DNA from: Dyadobacter luteus
Lineage (GTDB): Bacteria > Bacteroidota > Bacteroidia > Cytophagales > Spirosomataceae
Assembly: GCF_003383615.1 (NCBI RefSeq)
Contig: NZ_QNUL01000006.1
Span: 239,674 to 303,673, forward strand
DNA length: 64,000 nucleotides
Direction: 5' to 3'
Each line of letters begins with the position of its first letter. The stretch's first letter is position 1. Positions 44,479 through 53,894 of the stretch are shown in pieces. The position numbers and the translations under genes were made by a program. Below the pieces are notes generated by a model, which did no database searches, had not been told where the DNA came from, and worked only from the letters and a program-made list of their open reading frames with translations.

Positions 44479-45573
44479 ATGAATGCTTCTTTAGATATCC
44501 AGCCGCTTAGCAGTTGGATCAATACCGAAGGTAAGCCTTTGGTAATCGCCGGGCCTTGCAGCGCAGAGACCGAGGAACAAATGTTAGAAACCGCAACCCA
44601 GATCAAAGAGGAAGGATTTGCGCACGTACTACGTGCGGGAATTTGGAAGCCAAGAACACGTCCAGGTAGTTTTGAAGGCATGGGTGAGGCTGCTTTACCA
44701 TGGCTGATGGCTGCAAAAAAAGAAACTGGTTTGCCGGTAGCGATTGAGGTTGCTAATCCACAGCACATAGAGCTTGCTCTTAAATACGGTGTGGATATTC
44801 TTTGGATCGGTGCAAGAACTACCGTGAATCCTTTTAATGTACAGGAACTTGCTGATGCACTGAAAGGTGTGGATGTACCTGTATTGGTGAAAAACCCTGT
44901 GAATCCTGATTTGCAGCTTTGGATTGGTGCGTTGGAGCGCCTTAACCAGGCTGGTGTTACGAAATTGGGTGCTATTCACCGTGGTTTCTCAAACGCACAG
45001 GAAACGAAGTTCCGTAACTCCCCAATGTGGAACATCGCTATCGAATTGAAAACATTGTTGCCTAACCTGCCTGTAATCGGTGATCCTAGCCACATGGCAG
45101 GAAAGCGTGCTTATTTGTACGAAGTAGCGCAACGTGCTCTTGATTTGAACTATGATGGTTTGATCATCGAATCACACCGTGAGCCAGATAAAGCATGGTC
45201 AGATGCTGCACAGCAGCTTACTCCTGCTGCTTTGGGTCAGATGTTGCATGATCTTCACGTACGTAAAGAATCTTACGGCAGCGACTACCAGTCTCAACTG
45301 GAAGTTGTTCGTGGTAAAATTGATAATCTTGACCGTGAATTGCTGGAAACACTTGCGGCACGTATGTCATTGGTTGAGAAATTGGCTGAATACAAGCGTG
45401 ACAATAACGTTGCAGCGTATCAGGTTGATCGTTTCCGTGAAGTATTGGAAACACGCGCAGGATGGGGTAAGAGCCTTAACCTGTATCCAAACCTTGTTGA
45501 CGAATTATTTAAGTTGGTACACATGGAGTCTATCCGGAAACAAACGGAAGTGATGAACCAGGTAAGTGCCTGA
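44479..45573 (+). CDS. Bifunctional DAHP synthase / chorismate mutase
   Basis: This fusion catalyses the first step of the shikimate pathway and the branch to phenylalanine and tyrosine. From ATG 44479 the product is 364 residues. Residues 1 to about 265 are a type I beta/KdsA-like DAHP synthase: PLVIAGPCSAETEEQMLETA, RAGIWKPRTRPGSFEGMG, VLVKNPVNPDLQLWIGALER, GAIHRGFSNAQE, VIGDPSHMAGKR and IIESHREPDKAWSDAAQQLT. Residues about 275-364 are an AroQ-type chorismate mutase (LEVVRGKIDNLDRELLETLA, RMSLVEKLAEYKRDNNVAAY). Fusion usually gives feedback control through the mutase domain. An in-frame TTG lies two codons upstream. Confidence 0.95.
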   Translation: MNASLDIQPLSSWINTEGKPLVIAGPCSAETEEQMLETATQIKEEGFAHVLRAGIWKPRTRPGSFEGMGEAALPWLMAAKKETGLPVAIEVANPQHIELALKYGVDILWIGARTTVNPFNVQELADALKGVDVPVLVKNPVNPDLQLWIGALERLNQAGVTKLGAIHRGFSNAQETKFRNSPMWNIAIELKTLLPNLPVIGDPSHMAGKRAYLYEVAQRALDLNYDGLIIESHREPDKAWSDAAQQLTPAALGQMLHDLHVRKESYGSDYQSQLEVVRGKIDNLDRELLETLAARMSLVEKLAEYKRDNNVAAYQVDRFREVLETRAGWGKSLNLYPNLVDELFKLVHMESIRKQTEVMNQVSA

Positions 45574-45595
45574 TTTTTATAAAAGGTAATATCAA

Positions 45596-45636
45596 TAAAC
45601 AGGGCTGATTCGGAAGAGTCGGCCCTGTTTTGTTTT
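45596..45636 (+). terminator. Terminator after the DAHP synthase/chorismate mutase gene
   Basis: AAACAGGGCTGATTC (45598-45612) pairs with GAGTCGGCCCTGTTT (about 45616-45630, G-U pairs), followed by TGTTTTTG. It also ends just before the stop of the convergent hydrolase gene. Confidence 0.82.
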
Positions 45637-45643
45637 TGTTAGC

Positions 45644-46288
45644 TCAAAGTGCTTTTTGTGCCAGTATCTTTTTTATTTCGGCTGCCCAGAGTTTATATGC
45701 ATCTTCATTGAGATGGGTTTTATCAACTGCATATTCTGGTTTTAATCCGGTGCTGTCCGCAATGAGCGGATTGATGTCCAGATAGTCAATTTGATTTTGC
45801 CTGCAATAGCTCATCAGGAATCTGTTCAGTTCCGAAACCTGATCTTTGCTTACAGGATCATTTTGTTCGTACAGAGTGAGTGTGACGATAGGGGTGATTC
45901 CATTCCTGGTCAGATTATCAAGTATAGCTTTGTAGTGCTTTTGTATCGTTTCCTGACTCACACCGATCGTAATGTCGTTAATTCCACCCATTACAAAGCA
46001 CACTTCTGGTTTATGACGGATCACCATGGATTCCATTGCATTCAGAAAGTGGTAGGTACACTGGCCTGGAAGAGCCTGGGTGAGTACATCAGTTCGGCCA
46101 AGTAATTCCACCCATTTTCCCTGGGCGGTGATGGAGTTGCCGAACATGATGATTTTCGGATTTCCCTTTGCTGATACGAATGCCTGAAATAGCTTATCTC
46201 TGTATATATAAGATAAGGTTAAAAAGCCGAAGAAGAAGATACAGTTAAGAATGACCGAAACGGTCAGATATGTTTTTTGTTTCACCAC
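45644..46288 (-). CDS. SGNH/GDSL-type hydrolase, membrane-anchored
   Basis: A 214-residue protein with an N-terminal hydrophobic anchor (VSVILNCIFFFGFLTLSYIY, about 10-29), so secreted or tethered. The SGNH pattern is visible: Ser52 in KIIMFGNSITAQGKW (block I, GNS in place of GDS), Asn104 in GGINDITIG (block III) and Asp189 and His192 in VDKTHLNEDAY (block V). Such enzymes are esterases or acetylhydrolases acting on carbohydrates and lipids; the substrate cannot be read here. It is 12 bases downstream of a LytTR regulator gene on the same strand, probably in one transcript with the LytS/LytTR pair. Confidence 0.88.
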   Translation of the reverse strand: MVKQKTYLTVSVILNCIFFFGFLTLSYIYRDKLFQAFVSAKGNPKIIMFGNSITAQGKWVELLGRTDVLTQALPGQCTYHFLNAMESMVIRHKPEVCFVMGGINDITIGVSQETIQKHYKAILDNLTRNGITPIVTLTLYEQNDPVSKDQVSELNRFLMSYCRQNQIDYLDINPLIADSTGLKPEYAVDKTHLNEDAYKLWAAEIKKILAQKAL

Positions 46289-46300
46289 TGCAAATAGCCG

Positions 46301-47038
46301 TTACATCCACTTGCTTAAGAACTGGTTGAAACTCTCTTTATACTGATCACTTACCGGAATTGTGGTTTGTCCGATCTGAATTGAATTGCGGGTTACCGCT
46401 CCGATCTGATCCAGATTCACAATAAATGACCGGTGAATACGCATGAACCTTGCCGGGGGGAGCTTTTCTTCCAGGTGTTTCAGACTGGTTAAGGAGAGAA
46501 TCGGTTTCTGGTCTGATTTTAAGTGTACCTTCACGTAATCCTTCAAACCTTCCATATACAGGATATCATCATAAGCTATGCGGACTAGCTGATACTCTAC
46601 CTTAAGAAAAAGATACTCATCCTTGGTTTCAGCAGTTGCCGGATTTTGAGAAGCTTTACGCACGAGTTCAACGTAGGCTTTTGCCTTGGTCGACGCCTTC
46701 AGAAATTCTTCATAGTTGAAGGGTTTCAAAAGATAGTCCAATGCGTCCACCTTAAAACCATCCAATGCATATTGGTTAAATGCTGTTGTAAAGATTATTC
46801 TCGGGGCACTACTTCCTGCTTTTTCAATCACCCTGGCCAGTTCAATACCTGTTAAATCCGGCATTTGAATATCCAGAAAAATCAGATCTACAGCTTGTTT
46901 GTGTATGAAATCCAATGCTTCCACTGCACTTGAAAACTTACCTGTAAGCTCCAGAAAGGGTGTTTTTTCAACAAAAGAAGCGACAAGGCCGAGTGCGAGA
47001 GGTTCATCATCAACGGCAATACATTTCAGAGTGCTCAT
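46301..47038 (-). CDS. LytTR-family response regulator
   Basis: A 245-residue regulator: receiver domain with Asp10-Asp11, phosphoacceptor Asp56 in LIFLDIQMPDLTG, Thr in IIFTTAFNQYALDGF and Lys105 in DYLLKPF. The LytTR domain follows from about 140 (DEYLFLKVEYQLVRIAYDDI, YMEGLKDYVKVHLKSDQKPI, RFMRIHRSFIVNLDQIGAVT). Its ATG overlaps the stop of the upstream kinase gene by the shared bases ATGA, indicating translational coupling. It is 12 bases upstream of the SGNH hydrolase gene. Confidence 0.95.
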   Translation of the reverse strand: MSTLKCIAVDDEPLALGLVASFVEKTPFLELTGKFSSAVEALDFIHKQAVDLIFLDIQMPDLTGIELARVIEKAGSSAPRIIFTTAFNQYALDGFKVDALDYLLKPFNYEEFLKASTKAKAYVELVRKASQNPATAETKDEYLFLKVEYQLVRIAYDDILYMEGLKDYVKVHLKSDQKPILSLTSLKHLEEKLPPARFMRIHRSFIVNLDQIGAVTRNSIQIGQTTIPVSDQYKESFNQFLSKWM

Positions 47039-48117
47039 GCGGTTTCCAGTTCAAGATGTACTTCAAATTCTTTTTCCTCTTTGTTTTCCTTCATCTGGAG
47101 AGAATACTTGCCGGGATAAAGCAGGTCAAGACGACGTTGCGTGTTGGAGATACCTATGCCATTACTTTCATCCAGTGCCGTCCCTTTTTCTGCAAAAAGC
47201 GTGTTTTTTACTTCAACGAAAATTTTATTCTCATTTTGTCTGATACGAATGTCGATGTTACTTTTTTCAACCGAGCTTACACCATGTTTGAATGCATTTT
47301 CAATAAATGGTAAAAAGAGCATGGGAGCGATACTGACATCATGTAACGGCACCGGTGGAGAAAGCTTCACTGTTACTTTATCGGTAAGCCGCAATTCCAT
47401 CAGCTGTATGTAATCCTGTGCAAAGGCAATTTCCTGACTTAGCAGTACGGTTTCATTTTGGGTATCATACAACACATACCGCATCAATCGGGATAACTTA
47501 TGAAGCGCCTGCTGGGCGGCCTCCACATCTATCACCGTGAGCGCATAAATGTTATTGAGTGTATTGAAAAAGAAATGGGGATTGATCTGCGCTTTCAGAA
47601 AAGAAAGTTCAGAGTTGATTTTATCCTGTTCCAGCTCCTGGCGGTATTGTTTATCGCGTTGTACATTTTGTACTGCTGCTATACTGGTGCTTATACCGAT
47701 TACGATCAGGGCAGTCAGCAAAGAAAAATAATCAAGTTTATCCTTGGGCTTTTTGGGGCGCGTCATATCATCATGTGCCTTGCGCCAAGCTTTGTCCATA
47801 TATTCCCTGTGATGTATGGCAGATTGCATTTGTTCAATCGTAACCGCGAGTATGACTACGGATATAATGTTGAACAAAATGAATTTCAGGTACCGGTTTC
47901 GGGCCAGATAGCGGGGAAACCAGAAATATACATTCAGATAAAAAATGCAAACGAGCATTCCGAGCAATACCAGCTGTTTGATCCAGAAGGTATGAGGAAG
48001 TTGTATTTGCCAGCTGAGCGGCTGCCACATCAGAAAAAGAAGTAGAAATCCCCAGCCCAGTAAATGCAGTACGAACGGAGGAAATTTTCTGACCTTTTGG
48101 GAATCCATTTGAGACAT
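47035..48117 (-). CDS. LytS-type sensor histidine kinase
   Basis: The 360-residue product from ATG 48117 (MSQMDSQKVRKF) has four transmembrane helices near 15-33, 46-66, 78-95 and 130-149, with no periplasmic sensor domain. The His_kinase domain carries His181 in KAQINPHFFFNTLNNIYALT, the N-box FIENAFKHGVSS and G-boxes SNGIGISNTQRRLDLLYPG. Lack of a large extracytoplasmic domain suggests detection of a signal within the membrane. It overlaps its regulator gene by 4 bases. The exact start among 48183, 48117 and 48108 is uncertain. Confidence 0.9.
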   Translation of the reverse strand: MSQMDSQKVRKFPPFVLHLLGWGFLLLFLMWQPLSWQIQLPHTFWIKQLVLLGMLVCIFYLNVYFWFPRYLARNRYLKFILFNIISVVILAVTIEQMQSAIHHREYMDKAWRKAHDDMTRPKKPKDKLDYFSLLTALIVIGISTSIAAVQNVQRDKQYRQELEQDKINSELSFLKAQINPHFFFNTLNNIYALTVIDVEAAQQALHKLSRLMRYVLYDTQNETVLLSQEIAFAQDYIQLMELRLTDKVTVKLSPPVPLHDVSIAPMLFLPFIENAFKHGVSSVEKSNIDIRIRQNENKIFVEVKNTLFAEKGTALDESNGIGISNTQRRLDLLYPGKYSLQMKENKEEKEFEVHLELETA

Positions 48118-48417
48118 TGTTATTGATTGCCTGGTATATGCAATTACAATCTTAGGGGATAAAATCGAAAGTGCATAATTCATTCGATCAATCTTTATAG
48201 AATGTCGACAGGAGGGCAGAAATGATCTATGAGGCTATTGGTGACAAGTTTAGCGTTTTAGTAGTGATGCGGTAAAAGAATTGATCTCTTCCGTTTTTGA
48301 TTCATCGTTTAAAACATGGAGTTTGTCGGTTTATCTATCCTTTCCATCTAATGCGCTTAGAGAAGTGTAAGCCAGTCGTTTATTTTGATATTGTATTTAC
48401 TTTTTTTGACGATTCCC

Positions 48418-51300
48418 ATGAAAATGATGAAACGATTTACTTCCCTGCTCTTAACCTTAACTCTGCTATCATCGGCTTACGCCCAGTTCCCCGGAGGCGG
48501 GGGAGGCGGTAACCGCGGAGGCGGCGGAGATTTCGGACGCCAGCGGCAGACCGTAATTCCTGGTACTTCTGAAGATGCTCCGAAAGGCAGTGGCAAAATC
48601 AAAGGTATTCTTGTAGACTCAACAACTAAGCAACCGGTAGAATTTGCTGCGCTGTCGTTGGTTGATGTTAAAACAAATAATCCGGTTGACGGAACAACAA
48701 CCGATGAAAAAGGGGCATTCACCCTTACCAAAGTTGCCTCAGGGAATTTTAAAATTTTAATTTCTTTTATTGGCTACAAAACCAAAACGATTAATGATAT
48801 CAAAGTGGATAGAAAAACGGATCTTGATTTAGGGTCAGTTTTATTGTCTGCCGATGTGGTACAGTTGAACGAAGTAGAGGTTGTCGGTATGGCGCAGATG
48901 ATTGAAGAGAAAGTCGATCGTTTGGTATATAATGCTGAAAAAGATATCACCAGTAAAGGTGGAGATGCTTCAGATGTGATGAGGAAAGTGCCGATGCTTA
49001 CCGTGGATCTTGACGGAAACGTTTCATTGAGAGGGAGCTCCAATGTTCGTGTTTTGATCAACAATAAGCCATCTACGATCATAGCTACCAGTGTGGCCGA
49101 TGCCCTGAGACAAATTCCTGCGGATATGATCAAATCGGTAGAAGTTATCACTTCTCCTTCGGCACGCTACGATGCGGAAGGATCTGCCGGTATTATCAAC
49201 ATTATTACCAAGAAAAGCACGATTCAGGGTGGAACATTGAACCTGGATACGGGTATTGGTAACAGAGGATCTAACCTGGGATTGAGAGGTAACTACCGTG
49301 TAGGTAAGATGGGATTCAGTCTGGGAGGATTCGGACGTTTTAATTATAATATGCCGGGTAGATCGGAAAACCTTCAAACTGGTAAGATTGATGCGTTTAC
49401 AATTCGTCAGACCAGTGAATCTGATAATAAAATGGCGTTCGGCTCTTACAACTTTGGTTGGGATTATGAGATCGATTCAAAGAGTTCACTGTCTGCAGGT
49501 GTGCGTTACGGTATGCGGAACCAAAGAAATTCACAAGAACTTACGACGCTCAGAACTACAGGAAGCACAACTACTACCGGCTTCCGTGATGTAAATTCAA
49601 AAGACCTTTCAGGAACATGGGATGTGAATCTGGATTACATCAGAACATTGAGCAAACCAAATGAAGAATTGAGTATTTCTGGTCAGTACAGCCGTAATAA
49701 CCGGACAAACGATTACGATGCTAATATCTTCGCTCAAACCACAGCGCAGCAAATGGAGTCATTGGGTGTGGAAACAAATGATAACAGTAGTCACAATCAG
49801 GAAAGCACAATTCAGCTTGATTACCAGACTCCGATTGGCGACAATCAGTTGCTGGAAGTAGGGGGAAAGGGTATTTTTCGTCAGGTAGTAAGTAATATTC
49901 AATATGGAGGATTGATTTCTTCACGTCCTAACAGCATCCTTGATTACGATCAGAATGTAGCGGCAGGTTATTTTTCATATACCCTGACTACGAAAAGTCG
50001 TTTTACAGTAAAAGTAGGATCGAGGTATGAGTATACCGCTATTGATGCGGTGCAAGGTGAAGGAAGAACTAATCTCAATCTGCCGGCTTATGGCAATCTT
50101 GTACCAAGTATCAATTTGTCTCAGACATTTGGCAAAGGGCAAACGGTTAAATTAGGTTATAACCGTCGTCTGCAACGCCCGGGTATTCAATTCCTGAATC
50201 CTAACGTTAACTCAGCGAACCCGACTAATATAACATTCGGTAATCCTGAACTGGATCCTGAGCTTACAGACCAGGTTGAATTGGGAACGAGTTTCTTTAA
50301 AAATTCTCTGTACATCAACGTTTCTACATTTGCACGCTTTACGAACAATTCTATCGAAAGTATCAGAACAACTGATGCTGATGGGGTGATCAGCACTACC
50401 TATGGTAACATTGGAGAAAAGCAGAACTATGGTGTGAATGTGTTTGGTAATATCACTTTCTTCAAGAAATGGCAAGTAGGTGGAGGATTTGATGCATACT
50501 ATGCAAATCTTGTGAATAAAGGTACCAATTCCAGTAACAAAGGTGTGGTATTGAGCGGTCGTTTCAGAACGGGGCTTACTATTAAAAATGGATGGGGATT
50601 ACAGGCAGGAGGTTTCCTAAGAGGTCGCGAAGTGCAACTTCAGGGCACTCAGGCTGGTTTCCGTATGTATGACTTCGGAGTTAAGAAAGATTTCAAAAAC
50701 AAACGCGGTAGCATTGGATTCGGTATGGAGAACTTCCTTGCACCAAGATTTGGTATGAAGACAAGTCTGGAAACGGATGCATTTACACAAAACAGCACCA
50801 ATTTCCTTTATAACAGAGGTTTCAGAGTAAACTTCTCGTACCGCTTAGGTAAAATGACATTTACTGAGCAAAAGACCAGAAGAAAGAAATCAATCAATAA
50901 CGACGACCAGAAAAGCGATGGTGGTGGAGGTATGGACGGCGGGGGTATGCAACAACAAGCTGCACCTGCGGTAACTACACCTGCCGCAAGACCAGCTGCT
51001 GGTGGCCGTCCTCAACAGGGTGCGATGAATGCGGATAGCACTGCACGTCCGGCTCGCCCTGCAGGTTCTTTCAACAGACCAGCAACAAGCGACTCAACAG
51101 CAAGACCAGCGATTCCTGCTCAGACAGACTCAACCGGAAAGGCTATTCCTACACCTGCCGATTCAACAGTGAAACCTGCAACACCAGTACTACCAGATTC
51201 TACCGCTAAACCAGCTACTCCAGCAGTACCGGTTAAAACGGATTCGACATCGGTACCGGTGAAACGTGATTCAACCGGAACACTTCCGGGAGGAAACTAG
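48418..51300 (+). CDS. TonB-dependent-receptor-like outer membrane protein with repeat tail
   Basis: The 960-residue product starting MKMMKRFTSLLLTLTLLSSA has a signal peptide cleaved after AYA. After a Gly-rich stretch comes a carboxypeptidase-regulatory-like domain (about 50-125: KIKGILVDSTTKQPVEFAAL, GAFTLTKVASGNFKILISFI), a plug (VDRLVYNAEKDITSKGGDAS, VRVLINNKPSTIIATSVADA, VEVITSPSARYDAEGSAGII) and a beta-barrel of the OMP_b-brl_3 type ending near FRVNFSYRLGKMTF (about 802-815). A tail of about 145 residues follows, Gly-rich, then Ala/Pro/Arg-rich with seven DST motifs (ADSTARPARP, SDSTARPAIP, PDSTAKPATP, and others). No SusD partner is adjacent. The ligand is unknown. Confidence 0.88.
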   Translation: MKMMKRFTSLLLTLTLLSSAYAQFPGGGGGGNRGGGGDFGRQRQTVIPGTSEDAPKGSGKIKGILVDSTTKQPVEFAALSLVDVKTNNPVDGTTTDEKGAFTLTKVASGNFKILISFIGYKTKTINDIKVDRKTDLDLGSVLLSADVVQLNEVEVVGMAQMIEEKVDRLVYNAEKDITSKGGDASDVMRKVPMLTVDLDGNVSLRGSSNVRVLINNKPSTIIATSVADALRQIPADMIKSVEVITSPSARYDAEGSAGIINIITKKSTIQGGTLNLDTGIGNRGSNLGLRGNYRVGKMGFSLGGFGRFNYNMPGRSENLQTGKIDAFTIRQTSESDNKMAFGSYNFGWDYEIDSKSSLSAGVRYGMRNQRNSQELTTLRTTGSTTTTGFRDVNSKDLSGTWDVNLDYIRTLSKPNEELSISGQYSRNNRTNDYDANIFAQTTAQQMESLGVETNDNSSHNQESTIQLDYQTPIGDNQLLEVGGKGIFRQVVSNIQYGGLISSRPNSILDYDQNVAAGYFSYTLTTKSRFTVKVGSRYEYTAIDAVQGEGRTNLNLPAYGNLVPSINLSQTFGKGQTVKLGYNRRLQRPGIQFLNPNVNSANPTNITFGNPELDPELTDQVELGTSFFKNSLYINVSTFARFTNNSIESIRTTDADGVISTTYGNIGEKQNYGVNVFGNITFFKKWQVGGGFDAYYANLVNKGTNSSNKGVVLSGRFRTGLTIKNGWGLQAGGFLRGREVQLQGTQAGFRMYDFGVKKDFKNKRGSIGFGMENFLAPRFGMKTSLETDAFTQNSTNFLYNRGFRVNFSYRLGKMTFTEQKTRRKKSINNDDQKSDGGGGMDGGGMQQQAAPAVTTPAARPAAGGRPQQGAMNADSTARPARPAGSFNRPATSDSTARPAIPAQTDSTGKAIPTPADSTVKPATPVLPDSTAKPATPAVPVKTDSTSVPVKRDSTGTLPGGN

Positions 51301-51315
51301 GTGTTATTGAATAAA

Positions 51316-51352
51316 TGAAAAACCTCTTCGGCGCGATCCGAAGAGGTTTTTT
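51316..51352 (+). terminator. Terminator after the receptor gene
   Basis: AAAAACCTCTTCGG (51318-51331) pairs with CCGAAGAGGTTTTT (51338-51351), followed by more T residues. It lies just before the convergent hemC stop. Confidence 0.9.
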
Positions 51353-51372
51353 TGTGTCCTGTATATTTAGCT

Positions 51373-52302
51373 TTACTGAGCCTGAATACGTCTGATCTCT
51401 TTTAAGATACGGTCAGCACCAGCGGTAAGCAGCTCATCTGCCAGAGCATAACCTAGCGCTTCCGGAGCTTCTGTCGATCCTGTTTTGTTAATACGCAAAA
51501 GTTCCTGTCCATCTAAGCTCACAATTCCTCCTGTAAGATTGATTTGGTCATCAGCCAGAGTAGCGAGCCCGAATACTGGAATGCTGCAGCCACCATGAAG
51601 TCTGTTCAAAAAAGCACGTTCTGTACGCAGACGTATGGAGGTGGGTGTATGGTTAAGCAGTTTGCGTAATACAGCTTTCTTTTCCTCTGGTAAAGAAACG
51701 GCGTTTTCAACGGCCACACTACCTTGCCCTACTGCCGGAGTGAATTCCTCCAGTTTCAAATGTTCTGCAATTTTATCATCATACTCCATACGATGCACGC
51801 CCGCATAGGCAAGAAGAAGCGCATCACATTGTCCTTCTTCCAACTTTCTGAGGCGGGTCTGAAGGTTACCTCTCATATCTACCGTTTTAATATGAGGATA
51901 GAAATGTTTCAGAATGGCAATTCTTCTGGTAGACGAGGTACCTATCACAAACGGCTGGCCGCTCTGTAAAGAAAGACTTGTGTTATGGCTTACCAATACA
52001 TCGTTGGTAATTTCCCGTTCGGTGAAAGCCGAAATTTCGAAATCAGCATCCAGATCTGACTGCAGATCTTTGGCACTATGAACGGCAATATCAATATCGC
52101 CGGTTCTTAGCTGTTCTTCCAGTTCTTGGGTGAAAACACCTTTACTGCCGATTTTGGATAAAGAGCGATCCAGAATCTGATCGCCTTTTGTTTCAATAAT
52201 TACAATTTCAGTTTCTATACCACCCTCTTGCAACAGGCTTTCAATGTGGTAAGCTTGCCATAGAGCCAGTTTGCTGCCTCTGGTTCCTATTTTTATTTGC
52301 AT
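51373..52302 (-). CDS. hemC: Hydroxymethylbilane synthase (porphobilinogen deaminase)
   Basis: HemC condenses four porphobilinogens into hydroxymethylbilane on the way to heme and sirohaem. The product from ATG 52302 (MQIKIGTRGSKLALWQAYHI) is 309 residues; an upstream ATG adding ten residues is less likely because the first strand begins at QIKIGTRGS. Catalytic Asp79 is in HSAKDL and the dipyrromethane-binding cysteine is Cys239 in LHGGCSIPV. The arginine-rich substrate segments STRRIAIL and MRGNLQTRLRKL are present. It is transcribed leftward with a terminator-bearing convergent neighbour. Confidence 0.97.
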   Translation of the reverse strand: MQIKIGTRGSKLALWQAYHIESLLQEGGIETEIVIIETKGDQILDRSLSKIGSKGVFTQELEEQLRTGDIDIAVHSAKDLQSDLDADFEISAFTEREITNDVLVSHNTSLSLQSGQPFVIGTSSTRRIAILKHFYPHIKTVDMRGNLQTRLRKLEEGQCDALLLAYAGVHRMEYDDKIAEHLKLEEFTPAVGQGSVAVENAVSLPEEKKAVLRKLLNHTPTSIRLRTERAFLNRLHGGCSIPVFGLATLADDQINLTGGIVSLDGQELLRINKTGSTEAPEALGYALADELLTAGADRILKEIRRIQAQ

Positions 52303-52417
52303 GGAAATTTTAAAGCTGTCGGCTAAAGGCAATTTGCTTTTAGCCGGGATTTTATATCAACTTCAAAGATTGCCATTTTGATTTCCATAATCAAACAGAA
52401 TTGTAATTCAGCGGGAT

Positions 52418-53320
52418 TTACACACCTACTGTATCTCCTTCATCGGTAACGATTTTATCTTCTATGTAGGATACGATCAGTGACGCCACATCGATACCGC
52501 TAATTTCTTCAATCCCTCTGAGGCCTGGCGATGAATTAACTTCCATAACTAAAGGGCCGCGATCTGACTGCAGCATATCCACGCCTGCGATTTTCACACC
52601 CAAGGCTCTTGCTGCCGCAATTGCGGTTTCCTCCTCTTCCGGGCTTAGCTCTATTTTGAAACCTTCGCCACCTCTGTGAAGATTAGAACGGAAGTCACCA
52701 TCAGCACCTTGCCTTCTCATAGCCGCCACTACCTTGTTACCGATCACGAAAGCACGAATATCTGCACCTTTGGACTCGGCAATATATTCCTGAATGAGAA
52801 AATTAGCCTTCAGACCATAGAACGCTTCAATGGTAGACTTCGCCGCTTTAATGGTCTCAGCAAGCACAACCCCAACACCCTGTGTTCCTTCCAGCAGTTT
52901 GATGATAACCGGAGGGCCGCCAACCAGGTGGATCAGTTCGGTTACCTGCGTCGGATTTTTAGCAAAAATCGTTTTAGGAATATCAACCCCTGATTTGGCT
53001 AACACCTGCATGCTGCGCAGTTTATCCCTTGATCTCAGAATTGCCTGTGATTTTACGGTCGTGAAGATTTTCATCAGCTCAAACTGACGAACCACAGCGC
53101 AGCCAAATGCATTCACTGATGTGCCGATCCGGGGAATCACAGCATCAATACCTTTCACTGCTTTGCCTTTATATATGATCGTGGGTTTTCCTCCCTCAAT
53201 CATGACGAAACATTTGACATGGTCGATAACAACGGCCTTATGGCCTTTTTGCCTGATTGCTTCTACCAAACGACGTGTGGAGTATAACTCCGGATTGGTA
53301 GAAAGGATGGCGATTTTCAT
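52418..53320 (-). CDS. rimK: RimK-like alpha-L-glutamate ligase
   Basis: RimK adds glutamate residues to the C-terminus of ribosomal protein S6. The 300-residue product has the N-terminal preATP-grasp domain ([40 protein letters not shown]) and the ATP-grasp core: [38 protein letters not shown] and the metal-binding [20 protein letters not shown]. It fits the RimK group closely, although the LysX/ArgX and CofF relatives share the fold. The retropepsin-like gene rimB lies 34 bases upstream in the same direction, an arrangement that supports RimK. Confidence 0.93.
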   Translation of the reverse strand: MKIAILSTNPELYSTRRLVEAIRQKGHKAVVIDHVKCFVMIEGGKPTIIYKGKAVKGIDAVIPRIGTSVNAFGCAVVRQFELMKIFTTVKSQAILRSRDKLRSMQVLAKSGVDIPKTIFAKNPTQVTELIHLVGGPPVIIKLLEGTQGVGVVLAETIKAAKSTIEAFYGLKANFLIQEYIAESKGADIRAFVIGNKVVAAMRRQGADGDFRSNLHRGGEGFKIELSPEEEETAIAAARALGVKIAGVDMLQSDRGPLVMEVNSSPGLRGIEEISGIDVASLIVSYIEDKIVTDEGDTVGV

Positions 53321-53354
53321 AAAAGATGAAATATTTTAATAAAGCAGAGGGGTT

Positions 53355-53831
53355 TTAAAGTCGTGCCTTGTCAGTTAACGACTCCGGACTGATTTTGTTT
53401 TTAGAACGATTTACAGAAAGATCTTTTTGTGCGACATCAACAATGAATCTTCCTTTAAGAAGCTTTCGACCCAGTAAGATCGGGTAGCTCATTTTTTTTC
53501 GGTTGGCAAGGGTAAACTCAGTTCTGATTTTTCTGCCAAAAATTTTAATGCTGGTTTTTATTACATACCGCTTTTCCTCTTTTCCGGAGGAGTTACGAAC
53601 AATAGTCTCTTTGAAATTTTTTACGGTAAAAGATTGAGGTGGTGCACCTCTGCGGGCATCCAGGTAAAATCTGAGGACTGTTTCGTTATCTTCCGTAATC
53701 AATTTTACTTTAGAACAGTGGATGGAGGATGTTGTTGCTCCTGAATCTACACGAACGGGAACCATAAACCATCCCAGCTCTGGCAGATCCACCATATCGG
53801 TTGCACCAATAATTTCAATAGGATGCTTCAT
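53355..53831 (-). CDS. Retropepsin-like protease, RimB family
   Basis: A 158-residue protein of the family once annotated as ATP-dependent zinc protease (PF05618). The retropepsin-like catalytic motif Asp29-Ser-Gly-Ala-Thr-Thr (VRVDSGATTSSIH) and the later strand YPILLGRKLLKGRFIVDVAQ, equivalent to the hydrophobic-hydrophobic-Gly of aspartic proteases, are present. In Pseudomonas the rimA-rimB-rimK operon links such a protein to RimK-dependent modification of S6. Here it precedes rimK by 34 bases on the same strand. A role in processing or regulating the glutamyl modification is inference from that context. Confidence 0.85.
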   Translation of the reverse strand: MKHPIEIIGATDMVDLPELGWFMVPVRVDSGATTSSIHCSKVKLITEDNETVLRFYLDARRGAPPQSFTVKNFKETIVRNSSGKEEKRYVIKTSIKIFGRKIRTEFTLANRKKMSYPILLGRKLLKGRFIVDVAQKDLSVNRSKNKISPESLTDKARL

Positions 53832-53894
53832 CGGATGTGATCTCCTTGATTGTTTCCGGGGATTAACTTGTACTTATATGTTTCGGCGGAAAAT

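Noticed and set aside
52303..52332. Ten-residue N-terminal extension of HemC
   Set aside because: The family starts at QIKIGTRGS; the extension has no conserved character.
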